A DNA stretch of 64,000 nt from Nocardioides xinjiangensis (GCF_017916455.1 NZ_JAFMSY010000002.1:62001-126000), one strand, 5' to 3'. Positions 27,468 through 36,540 are shown, numbered from the stretch's first letter. Numbers and translations are program-made. Notes: generated by a model not told the origin, from the sequence alone.

Positions 27468-29264
27468 TCAGCGCTGACGCACCGAGCCGTCGGCGACCCG
27501 CCGCCCGACCCGCCGCTGGACCTTCGCGACGACGCCGCCGCGGGGCGGGGCGTTGCCGTCCTCGTCGAGCTCGTACGCCTCGACCTTGGCCAGCCGGGGC
27601 CGCGCGTGGTCGTCGACGACCTCCCCGGTCACCCACCACAGCCGCATGCCGCGCCCCGCGAGCCGGAGGAAGGCCAGGTTGTTGTCGAACCACGGTCCTT
27701 CGGCGTACGTCCACCGGAGCGGAGCGTCGGGCACGCGCGTCGAGCGGGAGGCGAGGCGCCCCACCGGGCCGGCGACGCCGTAGGACAGCACGGCCGTGGC
27801 GAAGCGCAGGTTCCTCGAGAGCGGGTTGCGGATCGGGGAGCACACCGCCTGGAGGATCGTCGAGCGCAGGGGCGGACCGCCCGCGGCGGCCCGCGCCTCG
27901 GTGACGTAGCTGTGGTGCACGTCCCCGGACAGGAACGTCACGGTGGCCGGCGCCTCGCCGCGCTGCCCCGCCGCGACCGCCAGGGCCTGGTGAGCCACCT
28001 CCTGGAAGCTCCTCTGGAACGCGCCCCAGTGCTCGAGGTCGACGAGCTGGCGCAGCTTCTCGCCGGTCCGGGCGCCGCGGTCGCCCCACGCTCCCGCGGC
28101 CAGCGCCTCGCTGAACGCCTCGAGGTGGTGCAGACCACGCGCGAGGAGGAACGGCAGCGACGTGGCGATGAACAGGTGGTCGACGTCGCCGCGCATCTGG
28201 TCGTCGAGCCACGCCGCCTCCTCGGGGTCGAGCATCGCCCGCGACTCGGGCTCGAGCCGCCGGGCGGCGCGGGAGTCGACGACGACGAGCCGCGCCTGCG
28301 TGTCGAACTCGCGGGTGTAGCTCCAGCGGTAGGTGTGCGGCTGCTGGTCGACCCGCTCGGCGAACGCGTCGAGCAGCGGTCCGAGGTCGCGCTCCTCGTC
28401 GCCGGCATGGGCCCGCACCTGCGCGTACACCTCGTCCTCCGCACGCTCGGTGGGCGACAGGTTCCCGAGGTGCTGGTAGACCCAGTAGGACGCGAGCCCG
28501 CCGACGATGCGCCCGTGCCACCACGACGTCGCCTCCATCTCGCGACGCCACTCCAGGGAGGTGTTCCAGTCGTCGCGGATGTCGTGGTCGTCGAAGATCA
28601 TCGCGCTCGGCACGGTCGACAGCAGCCAGCGGTTCGCCGGGTCCGACCACGCGAGCCGGTAGAGGTGTGCGTACTCCTCGTAGTCCTGCAGCTCGCTCCA
28701 CGGCGCCTGGTCGATGTCGCGGCGGGACTCGATGAAGTCGCGCATCTCGTCGGTCGTCTCGTCGGCGTAGACCTGGTCGCCGAGGAAGAGCAGCAGGTCG
28801 GGGAGCCGGTCCGCGGCGAGATCCGGGTCGTCGGGGTCGGCGGGGTCGACCTGCGCCGCGACGCGCAGCGCCCAGGCCCGCAGGGCGTCGACGCCGTGGC
28901 TGCGGTTGCCCTTCGCGTCGTGGGAGACCGAGGTCCGGCACGACCCGAAGGCGAGGTGGAGCGGCCGGCCCGGCTCGAGCGTCGCGATGACCGGCGCCGG
29001 GAAGGGCGAGGCGGGCTCCGGCCACACGGTGCGCCCGTCGACCGCGACGGTGTAGGCCTCGGTCGTGCCCGGCTCCAGCCCGTCGAGCTCGACGAGGGCG
29101 TAGTGGTGGCCGTGGACGCGGAACGTCCGGGCGTCGGCAGAGGTCTCGCCCCGGGTCACGGTCACCGTGGCGGGGCCCTCGGTCTCCACCCACACGGCTG
29201 CGGAGGTGTCGTCGACGTGGCGCAGCAGCGGCCCGAGCCGCAACGCCTCCGCGGACCCGTTCAC
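27468..29264 (-). CDS. PhoD-type alkaline phosphatase family protein
   Basis: 598 residues from GTG 29264, which overlaps the stop of the alcohol dehydrogenase gene (GTGA). PhoD-like metallophosphoesterase motifs: LAFGSCRTS near residue 100, FLGDQVYADETTDE near 165, MIFDDHDIRDDWN near 222 and LSGDVHHSYVTEA near 440. An N-terminal fibronectin-like domain (about 1-95) precedes the catalytic part. No Tat or Sec signal is visible, unlike secreted PhoD, so it may act in the cytoplasm on phospho-mono- or diesters. Confidence 0.88.
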   Translation of the reverse strand: MNGSAEALRLGPLLRHVDDTSAAVWVETEGPATVTVTRGETSADARTFRVHGHHYALVELDGLEPGTTEAYTVAVDGRTVWPEPASPFPAPVIATLEPGRPLHLAFGSCRTSVSHDAKGNRSHGVDALRAWALRVAAQVDPADPDDPDLAADRLPDLLLFLGDQVYADETTDEMRDFIESRRDIDQAPWSELQDYEEYAHLYRLAWSDPANRWLLSTVPSAMIFDDHDIRDDWNTSLEWRREMEATSWWHGRIVGGLASYWVYQHLGNLSPTERAEDEVYAQVRAHAGDEERDLGPLLDAFAERVDQQPHTYRWSYTREFDTQARLVVVDSRAARRLEPESRAMLDPEEAAWLDDQMRGDVDHLFIATSLPFLLARGLHHLEAFSEALAAGAWGDRGARTGEKLRQLVDLEHWGAFQRSFQEVAHQALAVAAGQRGEAPATVTFLSGDVHHSYVTEARAAAGGPPLRSTILQAVCSPIRNPLSRNLRFATAVLSYGVAGPVGRLASRSTRVPDAPLRWTYAEGPWFDNNLAFLRLAGRGMRLWWVTGEVVDDHARPRLAKVEAYELDEDGNAPPRGGVVAKVQRRVGRRVADGSVRQR

Positions 29265-30277
29265 GGCTGCAGCAGCACCTTGATCGCGCGCCGCTCGTCC
29301 ATCGCCCGGTAGCCCTCGGCGGACTCCGCCATCGGCAGCGTCAGGTCGAAGACCCTGCCCGGGTCGATCGCCCCGGACAGGACGCGCTCGAGCAGGTCGG
29401 GGAGGTAGCGGCGCACCGGTGCCATCCCGCCCGCGAGGCCGACGTTCTTCTGGAACATCCGGCGCACCGGTGGCTCGACCCCGTGCGGCACGCCCACGAA
29501 ACCGACGGTGGATCCCGGTCGCGCGACCGCGAAGGCGGTGCTCATCGCGGCGTCGGTGCCCACGCACTCGAGCACGGCGTCGGCGCCCACGCCGGCGGTC
29601 AGCTCGGCGATCCGCGCCTCCCCCTCCTCGCCGCGCTCGGCGACGACGTGGGTGGCGCCGAAGGCGCGGGCGATCTCCTGGCGCGGCTCGTGGCGCGACA
29701 TCGCCACCACCCGCTCGGCGCCGAGCTCCGCGGCGGCGAGCACGCCGCTGAGACCGACGGCGCCGTCCCCGACCACGACCACGGTGTGCCCGGGCTGCAC
29801 GCCGGCCGCCACCGCAGCGTGCCAGCCGGTGGCCATCACGTCGGTGAGCGCGAGCAGGGACGGGACGAGACGCTCGTCCGGCATCCCGTCGGTCGCCACC
29901 AGGCTCCCGTCGGCCTGCGCGACGCGGGCGTACTCCCCCTGCCCGCTCTGGGTGATCCCGAGGTTGACGCACGCGGACTGGACGCCGGCGCGACAGTGCG
30001 CGCAGGTGTTGTCGCAGTGGCAGAACGGGACGAGGACGAAGTCGCCCACCTTCGTCCTGGAGACGTCCGAGCCGACCTCCTCGACGACGCCGACGCACTC
30101 GTGGCCGATCGTGCTGCCGGCCCGGACGGGGTTCTCGCCGCGGTAGGGCCAGAGGTCCGAGCCGCAGATGCAGCCGGCGACGACCTTGACGATCGCGTCC
30201 GTCGGCTCCTGGATGACGGGGTCCGGGACCTCTTCGAAGCGGATGTCCCCGGGGGCGTGGATGGTGGTGGCGCGCAT
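29261..30277 (-). CDS. Zinc-dependent alcohol dehydrogenase family protein
   Basis: 338 residues of the medium-chain dehydrogenase family. Catalytic zinc ligands lie in GCICGSDLWPYRG and GHECVGVVEEVG. The structural zinc lobe is CHCDNTCAHCRAGVQSAC. The Rossmann motif is VVVGDGAVGLSGVLAAAELG. The start is ATG 30277 with CAGGAT 7 nt upstream. It is probably NAD(P)-dependent; the substrate is unknown. It is translationally coupled to the PhoD-like gene and divergent from the XRE-MurA gene with an 82-bp gap. Confidence 0.92.
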   Translation of the reverse strand: MRATTIHAPGDIRFEEVPDPVIQEPTDAIVKVVAGCICGSDLWPYRGENPVRAGSTIGHECVGVVEEVGSDVSRTKVGDFVLVPFCHCDNTCAHCRAGVQSACVNLGITQSGQGEYARVAQADGSLVATDGMPDERLVPSLLALTDVMATGWHAAVAAGVQPGHTVVVVGDGAVGLSGVLAAAELGAERVVAMSRHEPRQEIARAFGATHVVAERGEEGEARIAELTAGVGADAVLECVGTDAAMSTAFAVARPGSTVGFVGVPHGVEPPVRRMFQKNVGLAGGMAPVRRYLPDLLERVLSGAIDPGRVFDLTLPMAESAEGYRAMDERRAIKVLLQP

Positions 30278-30331
30278 GGTCGCGATCCTGCCACGCTCCC
30301 CCGAGCCACGCGCACGCGCGCCGAATGGCGC

Positions 30332-30353
30332 TATCTCATATCTGAGATATCGT
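30332..30353 (+). promoter_or_regulatory. Nested palindrome over a -10 element, candidate autoregulatory operator
   Basis: TATCTCA-TATC-TGAGATA (30332-30349) is a perfect inverted repeat and overlaps a second one, ATATCT-G-AGATAT (30338-30350). The hexamer TATCGT (30348-30353) lies 6 nt before ATG 30360, as in a leaderless promoter, and overlaps the dyad. The gene downstream encodes an XRE-type DNA-binding domain, so binding of the product here would block its own transcription (inference). Confidence 0.6.
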
Positions 30354-30359
30354 GGTGCC

Positions 30360-31883
30360 ATGGCTGACTACAAGGGTCGTATCGGCAACCTGATCCGCGA
30401 CGCTCGCAAGCACCGGGGACTCACCCAGCACCAGCTCGCCGAGCTCCTCGGCACGAGCCAGAGTGCCATCAACCGCATCGAGAAGGGCCACCAGAACCTC
30501 TCCCTCGAGATGCTCGCCCGCATCGGGGCGGCGCTCGACTCGGAGATCGTCGCCCTCGGCGCGGGCCCCACGCACCTGCGCGTCGACGGCCCGACGACGC
30601 TGTCGGGCTCGATCGACGTCAAGACCTCGAAGAACGCCGGCGTCGCGCTGCTGTGCGCGTCGCTGCTCAACAAGGGACGCACGACGCTGCGCAAGGTCGC
30701 GCGCATCGAGGAGGTCAACCGCCTCCTCGAGGTGCTCAACTCGCTCGGGGTGGCGACCCGCTGGCTCAACGACGACAACGACCTCGAGATCGTGCCCCCG
30801 GCCGACCTCGACCTCTCGCAGATCGACGAGGGTGCTGCGCGACGCACCCGCTCGGTGATCATGTTCCTCGGCCCGCTGCTGCACCGGGCGGAGGAGTTCG
30901 AGCTGCCCTACGCCGGCGGCTGCAACCTCGGCACCCGCACGGTCGAGCCGCACATGGCGGCGCTGCGCCCGTTCGGCCTCGAGGTCAAGGCCACCGACGG
31001 CGCCTACCACGCGAGCGTGAACCGCGCGCTGGAGCCGGAACGGCCGATCGTGCTCACCGAGCGCGGCGACACCGTCACGGAGAACGCGCTGATGGCCGCC
31101 GCGCTGCACCCGGGCACGACGGTGATCCGCAACGCCTCCTCCAACTACATGGTCCAGGACCTCTGCTTCTACCTGCAGAAGCTGGGCGTCGTCGTCGAGG
31201 GCATCGGCACCACCACGCTGAAGGTCACCGGTCGCTCGACGATCGACGTGGACGTCGACTACGCGCCCGCCGAGGATCCGATCGAGGCGATGTCGCTCCT
31301 GGCCGCGGCCATCGTCACCAAGTCGTCCATCACCATCCGCCGGGTGCCGATCGAGTTCCTCGAGATCGAGCTCGCCACGCTCGAGGAGATGGGTTTCCGC
31401 TACGACCGCTCGGCGGAGTACCCCGCCCTCAACGGCGAGACCCGGCTGGTCGACATCACCACCCATCCCTCCGAGCTGCGCGCGCCGCTCGACAAGATCC
31501 ACCCGATGCCCTTCCCCGGGCTCAACATCGACAACCTGCCGTTCTTCGCGGTCATCGCCGCGACCGCCGAGGGCCAGACCCTGCTGCACGACTGGGTCTA
31601 CGAGAACCGGGCGATCTACCTCACCGAGCTCAACAAGCTCGGCGCGCAGGTCAAGCTGCTCGACCCGCACCGGGTGCTCGTGGAGGGCCCCACGCACTTC
31701 TCCGGCGCCGAGATCGTGTGCCCGCCGGCGCTGCGCCCCGCGGTGGTGCTCCTCATCGCGATGCTCGCCTCGAAGGGCCGCAGCGTGCTGCGCTCGACGT
31801 ACGTCATCCACCGCGGCTACGAGGACCTCGCCGAGCGCCTGAACGAGCTCGGCGCGAACATCGAGACCTTCCGCGACATCTGA
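30360..31883 (+). CDS. XRE-type HTH domain fused to a MurA-like enolpyruvyl transferase
   Basis: 507 residues. Residues 4-65 are a Cro/C1-type helix-turn-helix (IRDARKHRGLTQHQLAELLG, TSQSAINRIEKGHQNLS). Residues about 73-500 are an EPSP-synthase-fold MurA domain with all key MurA residues kept: K91-N92 (SKNAG), catalytic C188 in AGGCNLGTRTVEP, D391 in PFPGLNIDNLPF and R417 in YENRAIYL. MurA transfers enolpyruvate to UDP-GlcNAc, the first committed step of peptidoglycan synthesis. The fusion could be a sensor of cell-wall precursors that regulates DNA, or a second active MurA. It probably has a leaderless mRNA. Confidence 0.9.
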   Translation: MADYKGRIGNLIRDARKHRGLTQHQLAELLGTSQSAINRIEKGHQNLSLEMLARIGAALDSEIVALGAGPTHLRVDGPTTLSGSIDVKTSKNAGVALLCASLLNKGRTTLRKVARIEEVNRLLEVLNSLGVATRWLNDDNDLEIVPPADLDLSQIDEGAARRTRSVIMFLGPLLHRAEEFELPYAGGCNLGTRTVEPHMAALRPFGLEVKATDGAYHASVNRALEPERPIVLTERGDTVTENALMAAALHPGTTVIRNASSNYMVQDLCFYLQKLGVVVEGIGTTTLKVTGRSTIDVDVDYAPAEDPIEAMSLLAAAIVTKSSITIRRVPIEFLEIELATLEEMGFRYDRSAEYPALNGETRLVDITTHPSELRAPLDKIHPMPFPGLNIDNLPFFAVIAATAEGQTLLHDWVYENRAIYLTELNKLGAQVKLLDPHRVLVEGPTHFSGAEIVCPPALRPAVVLLIAMLASKGRSVLRSTYVIHRGYEDLAERLNELGANIETFRDI

Positions 31884-31897
31884 GGGCTGGCCGGTTT

Positions 31898-31981
31898 GGA
31901 ATCCCCCGCCTAAGCGGGGGATTCCGAACTTCCGGGGGCCTGCACACCCCCAGAAGTTCACGACCCGCGAGCGAGGTCCGG
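31898..31981 (-). repeat. Double-hairpin repeat, copy R1
   Basis: Palindrome GGAATCCCCCGC-ctaa-GCGGGGGATTCC (31898-31925), then GAACTTCcGGGGG ... CCCCCaGAAGTTC (31926-31959), then a degenerate tail reading CGACCCGCGAGCGAGGTCC. On the minus strand it aligns with copies R3-R6. It lies just after the XRE-MurA stop and before the convergent zinc ribbon gene's 3' end, so it could serve as a bidirectional terminator. Confidence 0.9.
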
Positions 31982-32044
31982 GCCGCCCGGAGGTCCTCGA
32001 CCCCCGGCGCTGCTGCCGAGGCCCCCCGTGGCGCGCGCGAGAGC

Positions 32045-32296
32045 TCAGCCGAACAGCGTCTCCACCCAGGCGCGCGACTGCCGGCCCGTGACCGGCGGCG
32101 CGGTCATGTCGGCGGTGATGCGCGGCAGCGGGGCGGTGTGCTGGCCGGCCTGGGCGTGCCAGTCGTTCTCCGCCTCGATCAGCACGCCGAGATCGGCACG
32201 CGAGAGGAACACCCCGTGCCCCTCGGGGCACTGGCTGACCGTCGCCTCGCCGAGGGTCTTCTCGTCCATCTCGACACCGCACCGGGGACACGTCAT
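32045..32296 (-). CDS. Zinc ribbon protein (zf-TFIIB type)
   Basis: 83 residues from ATG 32296 (MTCPRCGVEMDEKTLGEATV), chosen because GGAGG lies 9 nt upstream; a nearer ATG at 32305 overlaps that site. The zinc ribbon has CPRC ... CPEGH (residues 3-30), followed by the FLSRADLGVLIEAEN signature of small TFIIB-type zinc proteins. The C-terminus is hydrophilic. Function unknown. It converges on the XRE-MurA gene across repeat R1. Confidence 0.85.
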   Translation of the reverse strand: MTCPRCGVEMDEKTLGEATVSQCPEGHGVFLSRADLGVLIEAENDWHAQAGQHTAPLPRITADMTAPPVTGRQSRAWVETLFG

Positions 32297-32413
32297 GCTC
32301 TCCATCCTCCGACGGTACCGCCGCCTCCATACTTCTCGCGTGAGCCCAGCCCGCGACGTCCTCACCCGCCCCCGCCCCGTTCCCCCGTACGACGACGCCG
32401 CGGGGGCCGCCCG

Positions 32414-33238
32414 GTGAGCGCGCCGCGCCCCCCTGCGAGCGGCTACCTGGACTCGCCCCGCCCGCTCGCGTTCGCGCACCGCGGCGGGGCCTACCACCCC
32501 GAGATCGAGGGCCTCGAGAACACGCTGGCCGCGTTCGCGCACGCGGTGCGGCTCGGCTACACGTACCTCGAGACCGACGTCCACGTGACGAGCGACGGCG
32601 TCCTGCTGGCCTTCCACGACACGGTCCTCGACCGCGTCACCGACCGCACCGGCAGCATCGCCGACTCGACGTACGCCGAGGTGCGGGAGGCCCTCATCGG
32701 GGGGAGCGAGCGCGTGCCGACGCTCGCCCAGCTCTTCGACGCCTTCGCCGCCGCCCGGTTCAACATCGACCTCAAGTCGGACGGCGCCGTCGAGGCGCTG
32801 GCCGCATTCGTCGAGGACCGCGAGGCCTGGGACCGCGTGCTGGTGGGGTCGTTCTCCGCCCGCCGGATGAACGCCTTCCGCAGGCGCACCCGCGGCCGCG
32901 TCGCGACCTCGGCACACCCGCTCGAGGTCGTCGCGTACGTCGTCTCCCCCAGCGCCCGCCTCGCGCGGCTCCTGACCCGCGGGCGGCCCGTGGCGCTGCA
33001 GGTCCCGCACCGCCGCGGCCCCCTCGTCGTGGCGTCGGCCGGCCTGGTGCGCCGGGCGCACGCGGCCGGCGTCCAGGTGCACGTGTGGACGATCGACGAC
33101 CCGGCCGAGATGAACATCCTCCTCGACCGTGGTGTCGACGGCGTCATGACCGATCGCACCGACATACTCAGGGACGTGCTCCGCGCCCGCGGACAGTGGC
33201 ACGGTCCCGCCGAGGGACGTACGGAGGGGGACGCATGA
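32414..33238 (+). CDS. Glycerophosphodiester phosphodiesterase
   Basis: 274 residues from GTG 32414. The GDPD signature is AFAHRGGAYHPEIEGLENTL with HR near residue 22, then YLETDVHVTSDGVLLAFHD and FNIDLKSDG. The C-terminal HVWTIDDPAEMNILLDRGVDG is typical. It should hydrolyse glycerophosphodiesters to glycerol 3-phosphate. No signal peptide is seen, so it is probably cytoplasmic. Its stop overlaps the ATG of the UMF1 transporter (ATGA), suggesting an operon of hydrolysis and transport. Confidence 0.93.
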   Translation: MSAPRPPASGYLDSPRPLAFAHRGGAYHPEIEGLENTLAAFAHAVRLGYTYLETDVHVTSDGVLLAFHDTVLDRVTDRTGSIADSTYAEVREALIGGSERVPTLAQLFDAFAAARFNIDLKSDGAVEALAAFVEDREAWDRVLVGSFSARRMNAFRRRTRGRVATSAHPLEVVAYVVSPSARLARLLTRGRPVALQVPHRRGPLVVASAGLVRRAHAAGVQVHVWTIDDPAEMNILLDRGVDGVMTDRTDILRDVLRARGQWHGPAEGRTEGDA

Positions 33239-34590
33239 CCGGGGTCGGGGGCGGGATCGCCAACCTGGAGCCGCTCGAGCAGGCACGCGAGCAGAAGGCC
33301 TGGTACTTCTACGACTGGGCCAACAGCGCCTTCGCCACCACGGTCTCCGGCGTGCTGTTCGGGCCGTACCTCATCGCCATCGCCGAGGAGGCCGCGGTCG
33401 ACGACCGCGTGTCGGTGCTCGGCCTCGACGTCGCCCCCGGGGCGCTGCCGGCGTACGTCGTGACGTTCTCCACGCTCGTCTCCGCGGTCCTGCTGCCGCT
33501 GCTGGGCGCCGTCGCCGACCGGACCTCGCGCAAGAAGGACATGCTGGCCGGCTTCGCCTGGGCCGGCGCCTTCTTCGCGGGACTGCTGTTCTTCATGTCC
33601 GGCGACAACTGGCAGCTGGGCGCGATCACGTTCGTGCTGGCGAACCTCTGCTTCGGCGCCTCGGCGGTGTTCAACGACGCGATCCTGCCCCTCATCTCGA
33701 GCGAGTCGGAGCGGGACCGGGTCTCCACGCGCGGCTGGGCGTACGGCTACGCGGGCGGCGGCCTGCTGCTCGCGCTGAACTTCGTGCTGGTGAGCCTCCA
33801 CGACACGTTCGGCCTCACCGAGGGGATGGCGGTGCGCATCTCCCTGCTGTCCGCGGCGGTGTGGTGGGCGGCGTTCACGCTCATCCCGTTCCGGGGCCTG
33901 CGCAACCACCCGCCCGCGCACGTCGAGCACGTCGAGGGCGGCGTCGTGCAGCGCAGCTTCGGACAGCTGTGGGCCACGCTCAAGGACATGCGCAACTACC
34001 CGGTCGCGCTGACGTTCCTGCTGGCCTACCTCTTCTTCAACGACGGCATCCAGACCGTCATCAGCCAGGCGTCGGTCTACGGCGTCGAGGAGCTCGGGTT
34101 CCCCCAGGGGACGATGCTGGGCGTCTACCTGCTGGTGCAGTTCGTCGCGGTCGGCGGGGCGCTGCTGTTCGGCCGGGTGGCGGCCCGCCGCGGCGCGAAG
34201 TCGACCATCCTGGGCGGCCTGGTGGTGTGGATGCTCATCGTGACCGCCGCCCTGTTCATCCCCGAGGAGTCCCTCCTGCCGCTCGTGGCCCTCGGCGTCG
34301 CCATCGGCGTCGTCCTCGGCGGCACCCAGGCGCTGGCCCGGTCGTACTTCTCGCTGCTCATCCCGCGGGGCAAGGAGGCCGAGTACTTCAGCTTCTACCA
34401 CGCGATGGAGCGCGGGACCTCGTGGTTCGGCACCCTGGTGTTCGGCCTGGTCTACACGTTCACCGGCTCCTACCGGCCGGCGATCTTCGCGCTCATCGTC
34501 TTCTTCGTGATCGGCGGCCTGCTGCTGCTGCGCGTGGACACCGCCCGCGGGATCCGCGAGGCGGGCAACGAGGTGCCCGCGGTCATCTGA
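33235..34590 (+). CDS. MFS transporter, UMF1 (Atg22-like) family
   Basis: 451 residues with about twelve hydrophobic segments. The N-terminal KAWYFYDWANSAFATTVSGV is the UMF1/Atg22-like signature, and GAVADRTSRKKDM is the MFS loop 2-3 motif. The substrate is unknown; Atg22 exports amino acids from vacuoles, while bacterial members are uncharacterised. The ATG overlaps the GDPD stop and is preceded by GGAGGGGG. A hairpin at 34671-34691 probably terminates the operon. Confidence 0.9.
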   Translation: MTGVGGGIANLEPLEQAREQKAWYFYDWANSAFATTVSGVLFGPYLIAIAEEAAVDDRVSVLGLDVAPGALPAYVVTFSTLVSAVLLPLLGAVADRTSRKKDMLAGFAWAGAFFAGLLFFMSGDNWQLGAITFVLANLCFGASAVFNDAILPLISSESERDRVSTRGWAYGYAGGGLLLALNFVLVSLHDTFGLTEGMAVRISLLSAAVWWAAFTLIPFRGLRNHPPAHVEHVEGGVVQRSFGQLWATLKDMRNYPVALTFLLAYLFFNDGIQTVISQASVYGVEELGFPQGTMLGVYLLVQFVAVGGALLFGRVAARRGAKSTILGGLVVWMLIVTAALFIPEESLLPLVALGVAIGVVLGGTQALARSYFSLLIPRGKEAEYFSFYHAMERGTSWFGTLVFGLVYTFTGSYRPAIFALIVFFVIGGLLLLRVDTARGIREAGNEVPAVI

Positions 34591-34670
34591 GCCCCCGGGC
34601 GCAGCCCGGACGGGCGGACACGCGCCGCTCGGAGCGCGCCGTACCCCTGCGGGTGAGGTTGGTCTCGCCT

Positions 34671-34691
34671 GAGCGTGCGAAGGGCACGCTC
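34671..34691 (+). terminator. Hairpin GAGCGTGC-gaagg-GCACGCTC
   Basis: A perfect 8-bp GC-rich stem with a 5-nt loop lies 80 bp after the UMF1 stop and just before the rbpA promoter. There is no U-tract, as is common in GC-rich actinobacteria. Transcription readthrough into rbpA would be reduced. Confidence 0.55.
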
Positions 34692-34699
34692 GAATCCGC

Positions 34700-34725
34700 G
34701 GAATTGTGACGCCCCCGCTACCGTT
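34700..34725 (+). promoter_or_regulatory. SigR-type promoter for rbpA: GGAAT-N18-GTT
   Basis: GGAAT (34700-34704), 18 nt, GTT (34723-34725) matches the consensus of the thiol-stress sigma factor SigR/SigH of actinobacteria. rbpA is an established SigR target in Streptomyces. The start of transcription would be near 34733, leaving a leader of about 115 nt. A second, housekeeping promoter may also be present. Confidence 0.65.
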
Positions 34726-34846
34726 GAAGATCGAAGGAGACGGGCCGCGTCGTCACGAGCGGCGTTCACGGACCCCGGTCCGGCTCGTCTCATCCTTGAC
34801 CCGGTACACAACAGCGGGTTTCAGCAACCCATTGGAGGTGGGCACG

Positions 34847-35227
34847 GTGGCGGAGCGCACACTACGTGGCGCAAGGCTTGGTGGTCAGAGCTTCGAGGAC
34901 GAGCGCGGGATCGAGTTCGCCGCTCGGCAGCAGGTCGGCTATCGCTGCAAGCAGGGACACGACTTCGAGGTCACGATGTCGGTCGAGGCCGACATCCCGG
35001 CCGTGTGGGAGTGCCCGCGCTGCGGCGCCGAGGCGCTGAGCACGGCAGGCATCATGCCGGAGGAGAAGGTCGAGAAGCCCGCGCGCACGCACTGGGACAT
35101 GCTCCTCGAGCGTCGCTCGGAGAAGGAGCTCGAGGACATCCTCAAGGAGCGTCTGGAGCTGCTGCGCGGCGGCGAGATCGGTCCCGCGCACCTGCACCGC
35201 GCGAACAAGAAGAAGCGCGTCGGCTGA
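34847..35227 (+). CDS. rbpA: RNA polymerase-binding protein RbpA
   Basis: 126 residues from GTG 34847, preceded by TTGGAGGTGGGCAC. RbpA binds the principal sigma factor and the RNA polymerase core and stabilises open complexes; it is specific to actinobacteria. Visible parts: the N-terminal tail (VAERTLRGARLGGQSFEDE), the core domain with a C...H / CPRC zinc-type cluster (YRCKQGHDFEV, WECPRCGAEA), and the sigma-interacting helix (HWDMLLERRSEKELEDILKE). The gene is convergent with fxsA, as in mycobacteria. Confidence 0.96.
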   Translation: MAERTLRGARLGGQSFEDERGIEFAARQQVGYRCKQGHDFEVTMSVEADIPAVWECPRCGAEALSTAGIMPEEKVEKPARTHWDMLLERRSEKELEDILKERLELLRGGEIGPAHLHRANKKKRVG

Positions 35228-35263
35228 GCCGGCCGCTCCCCTGACGCGTCACTCGACCACGTC

Positions 35264-35791
35264 TCACTCGACCACGTCGCCCCGGACCACCGGCCCCTCG
35301 CCGCCCGGTCCGGGGCGGCTGGCATTTCGCGGCCCGAACCCGGCGCCGAAGGCGCCGGCGGCGCCGAGGGGCGCCACCACGAGGCGTCGCTCCACCACCG
35401 TGGTGAGCAGTCGCCTGGCGACCGGCCGCGTGAACGGCAGGATCAACAGGATGCCGACGAGGTCGAGCACGAAGCCGGGGCTGAGCATCAGCGTGCCGCC
35501 GATGAGGACGAGCGCACCGTCGGCGATCTCGCGGGCCGGCATGCGCCCGTGCTGCAGCGCCTCACGCAGTGCCCGCCACGCGCGTCCGCCCTCGCGCTTG
35601 ACCAACCACGCGCCGAGCAGGCTGTCGAGGACCAGCAGCACGATGGTCCACCAGGGACCGACCAGCCGGCCGACCTGCAGGATCGCCCAGATCTCGACGA
35701 GCGGGACAACGACGAACGCCGCGGCCAGGGCCGGCCGCAGCCAGCGGCGGGAGCGGCGGGGACCCGTGCGGAGCGACGCCGATGCGCTCAT
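35264..35791 (-). CDS. fxsA: FxsA family membrane protein
   Basis: 175 residues. FxsA core: hydrophobic segments at about 20-50 ([20 protein letters not shown]), 55-75 and 105-130 ([20 protein letters not shown]), with the conserved [11 protein letters not shown] motif. The C-terminal 40 residues are Gly/Pro-rich. FxsA gives relief from F-exclusion of phage T7 when overproduced in E. coli; its normal function is unknown. The ATG at 35791 overlaps the mannosyltransferase stop by 4 bases. Confidence 0.92.
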   Translation of the reverse strand: MSASASLRTGPRRSRRWLRPALAAAFVVVPLVEIWAILQVGRLVGPWWTIVLLVLDSLLGAWLVKREGGRAWRALREALQHGRMPAREIADGALVLIGGTLMLSPGFVLDLVGILLILPFTRPVARRLLTTVVERRLVVAPLGAAGAFGAGFGPRNASRPGPGGEGPVVRGDVVE

Positions 35792-36540
35792 GCCCGCTCC
35801 CTGCTCCTGCGCAGCTGCGCCCGACGCTCGGACAGCCCCCACCGGGTGATGAGCCGGAGCGACTCGCTGGCGACCTGGCCGCTCATCTTGGAGTCGCCGC
35901 GTTCGCGCTCGACGAACTCGATCGGCACCTCGGTGAGGCGCAGCCCGCGGCTCAGGGTGCGGTAGGCCAGGTCGGTCTGGAACACGTATCCAGTAGACCG
36001 CACCGAGCCAAGGTCGATCGCCTCCAGCGTGGCCCGCCGGAACAGGCGGAAGCCCGCCGTGGCGTCCTTGACCCGGATGCCCAGCAGCAGCCGGACGTAG
36101 AGGTTGCCGCCACGGGAGAGCAGCAGCCGCTGCGCCGGCCAGTTGACGACCGACCCGCCGGGAACGTAGCGGGAGCCGATCACCAGGTCGGCGGTGTGCA
36201 GCGCGTCGATCAGCCGCTGAAGCTGCTCGGGCTGGTGGGAGCCGTCGGCGTCCATCTCGCCGATGACGTCGTAGCCGGCCTCGAGCGCGACGGCGAAGCC
36301 GTTGAGGTACGCGGCGCCCAGGCCGGCCTTCTCGGTGCGGTGCACGACCCGGACGGCAGGGTCCGCGTCGGCGAGCTTGTCGGCCAGGACACCGGTGCCG
36401 TCGGGGCTGTTGTCGTCGACGACGAGCACGTCGACGCCGGGCTGGGCCGCCCGCAGCCGTTCGACGATCCACTCGAGGTTGTCCGCCTCGTTGTAGGTCG
36501 GGACGACCATCACGCAACGGCCGAGGCCTTCCACTGCCAC
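35788..36540 (-). CDS. Polyprenol-phosphate mannosyltransferase (Ppm synthase domain)
   Basis: 250 residues. A family-2 glycosyltransferase that makes polyprenyl-phosphate mannose from GDP-mannose, the lipid donor for protein and lipoglycan mannosylation. Motifs: [14 protein letters not shown] (residue 10 on), [24 protein letters not shown] (DxD) and the C-terminal [12 protein letters not shown]. In mycobacteria this domain is fused behind Lnt as Ppm1; here it is a separate gene six bases after lnt. Start ATG 36540. Confidence 0.93.
   Translation of the reverse strand: MAVEGLGRCVMVVPTYNEADNLEWIVERLRAAQPGVDVLVVDDNSPDGTGVLADKLADADPAVRVVHRTEKAGLGAAYLNGFAVALEAGYDVIGEMDADGSHQPEQLQRLIDALHTADLVIGSRYVPGGSVVNWPAQRLLLSRGGNLYVRLLLGIRVKDATAGFRLFRRATLEAIDLGSVRSTGYVFQTDLAYRTLSRGLRLTEVPIEFVERERGDSKMSGQVASESLRLITRWGLSERRAQLRRSRERA

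Noticed and set aside
30360-31883. XRE-MurA treated as the housekeeping murA
   Set aside because: The HTH fusion and the isolated position, away from other cell wall genes, suggest a paralogue; the genome elsewhere would have to be checked.
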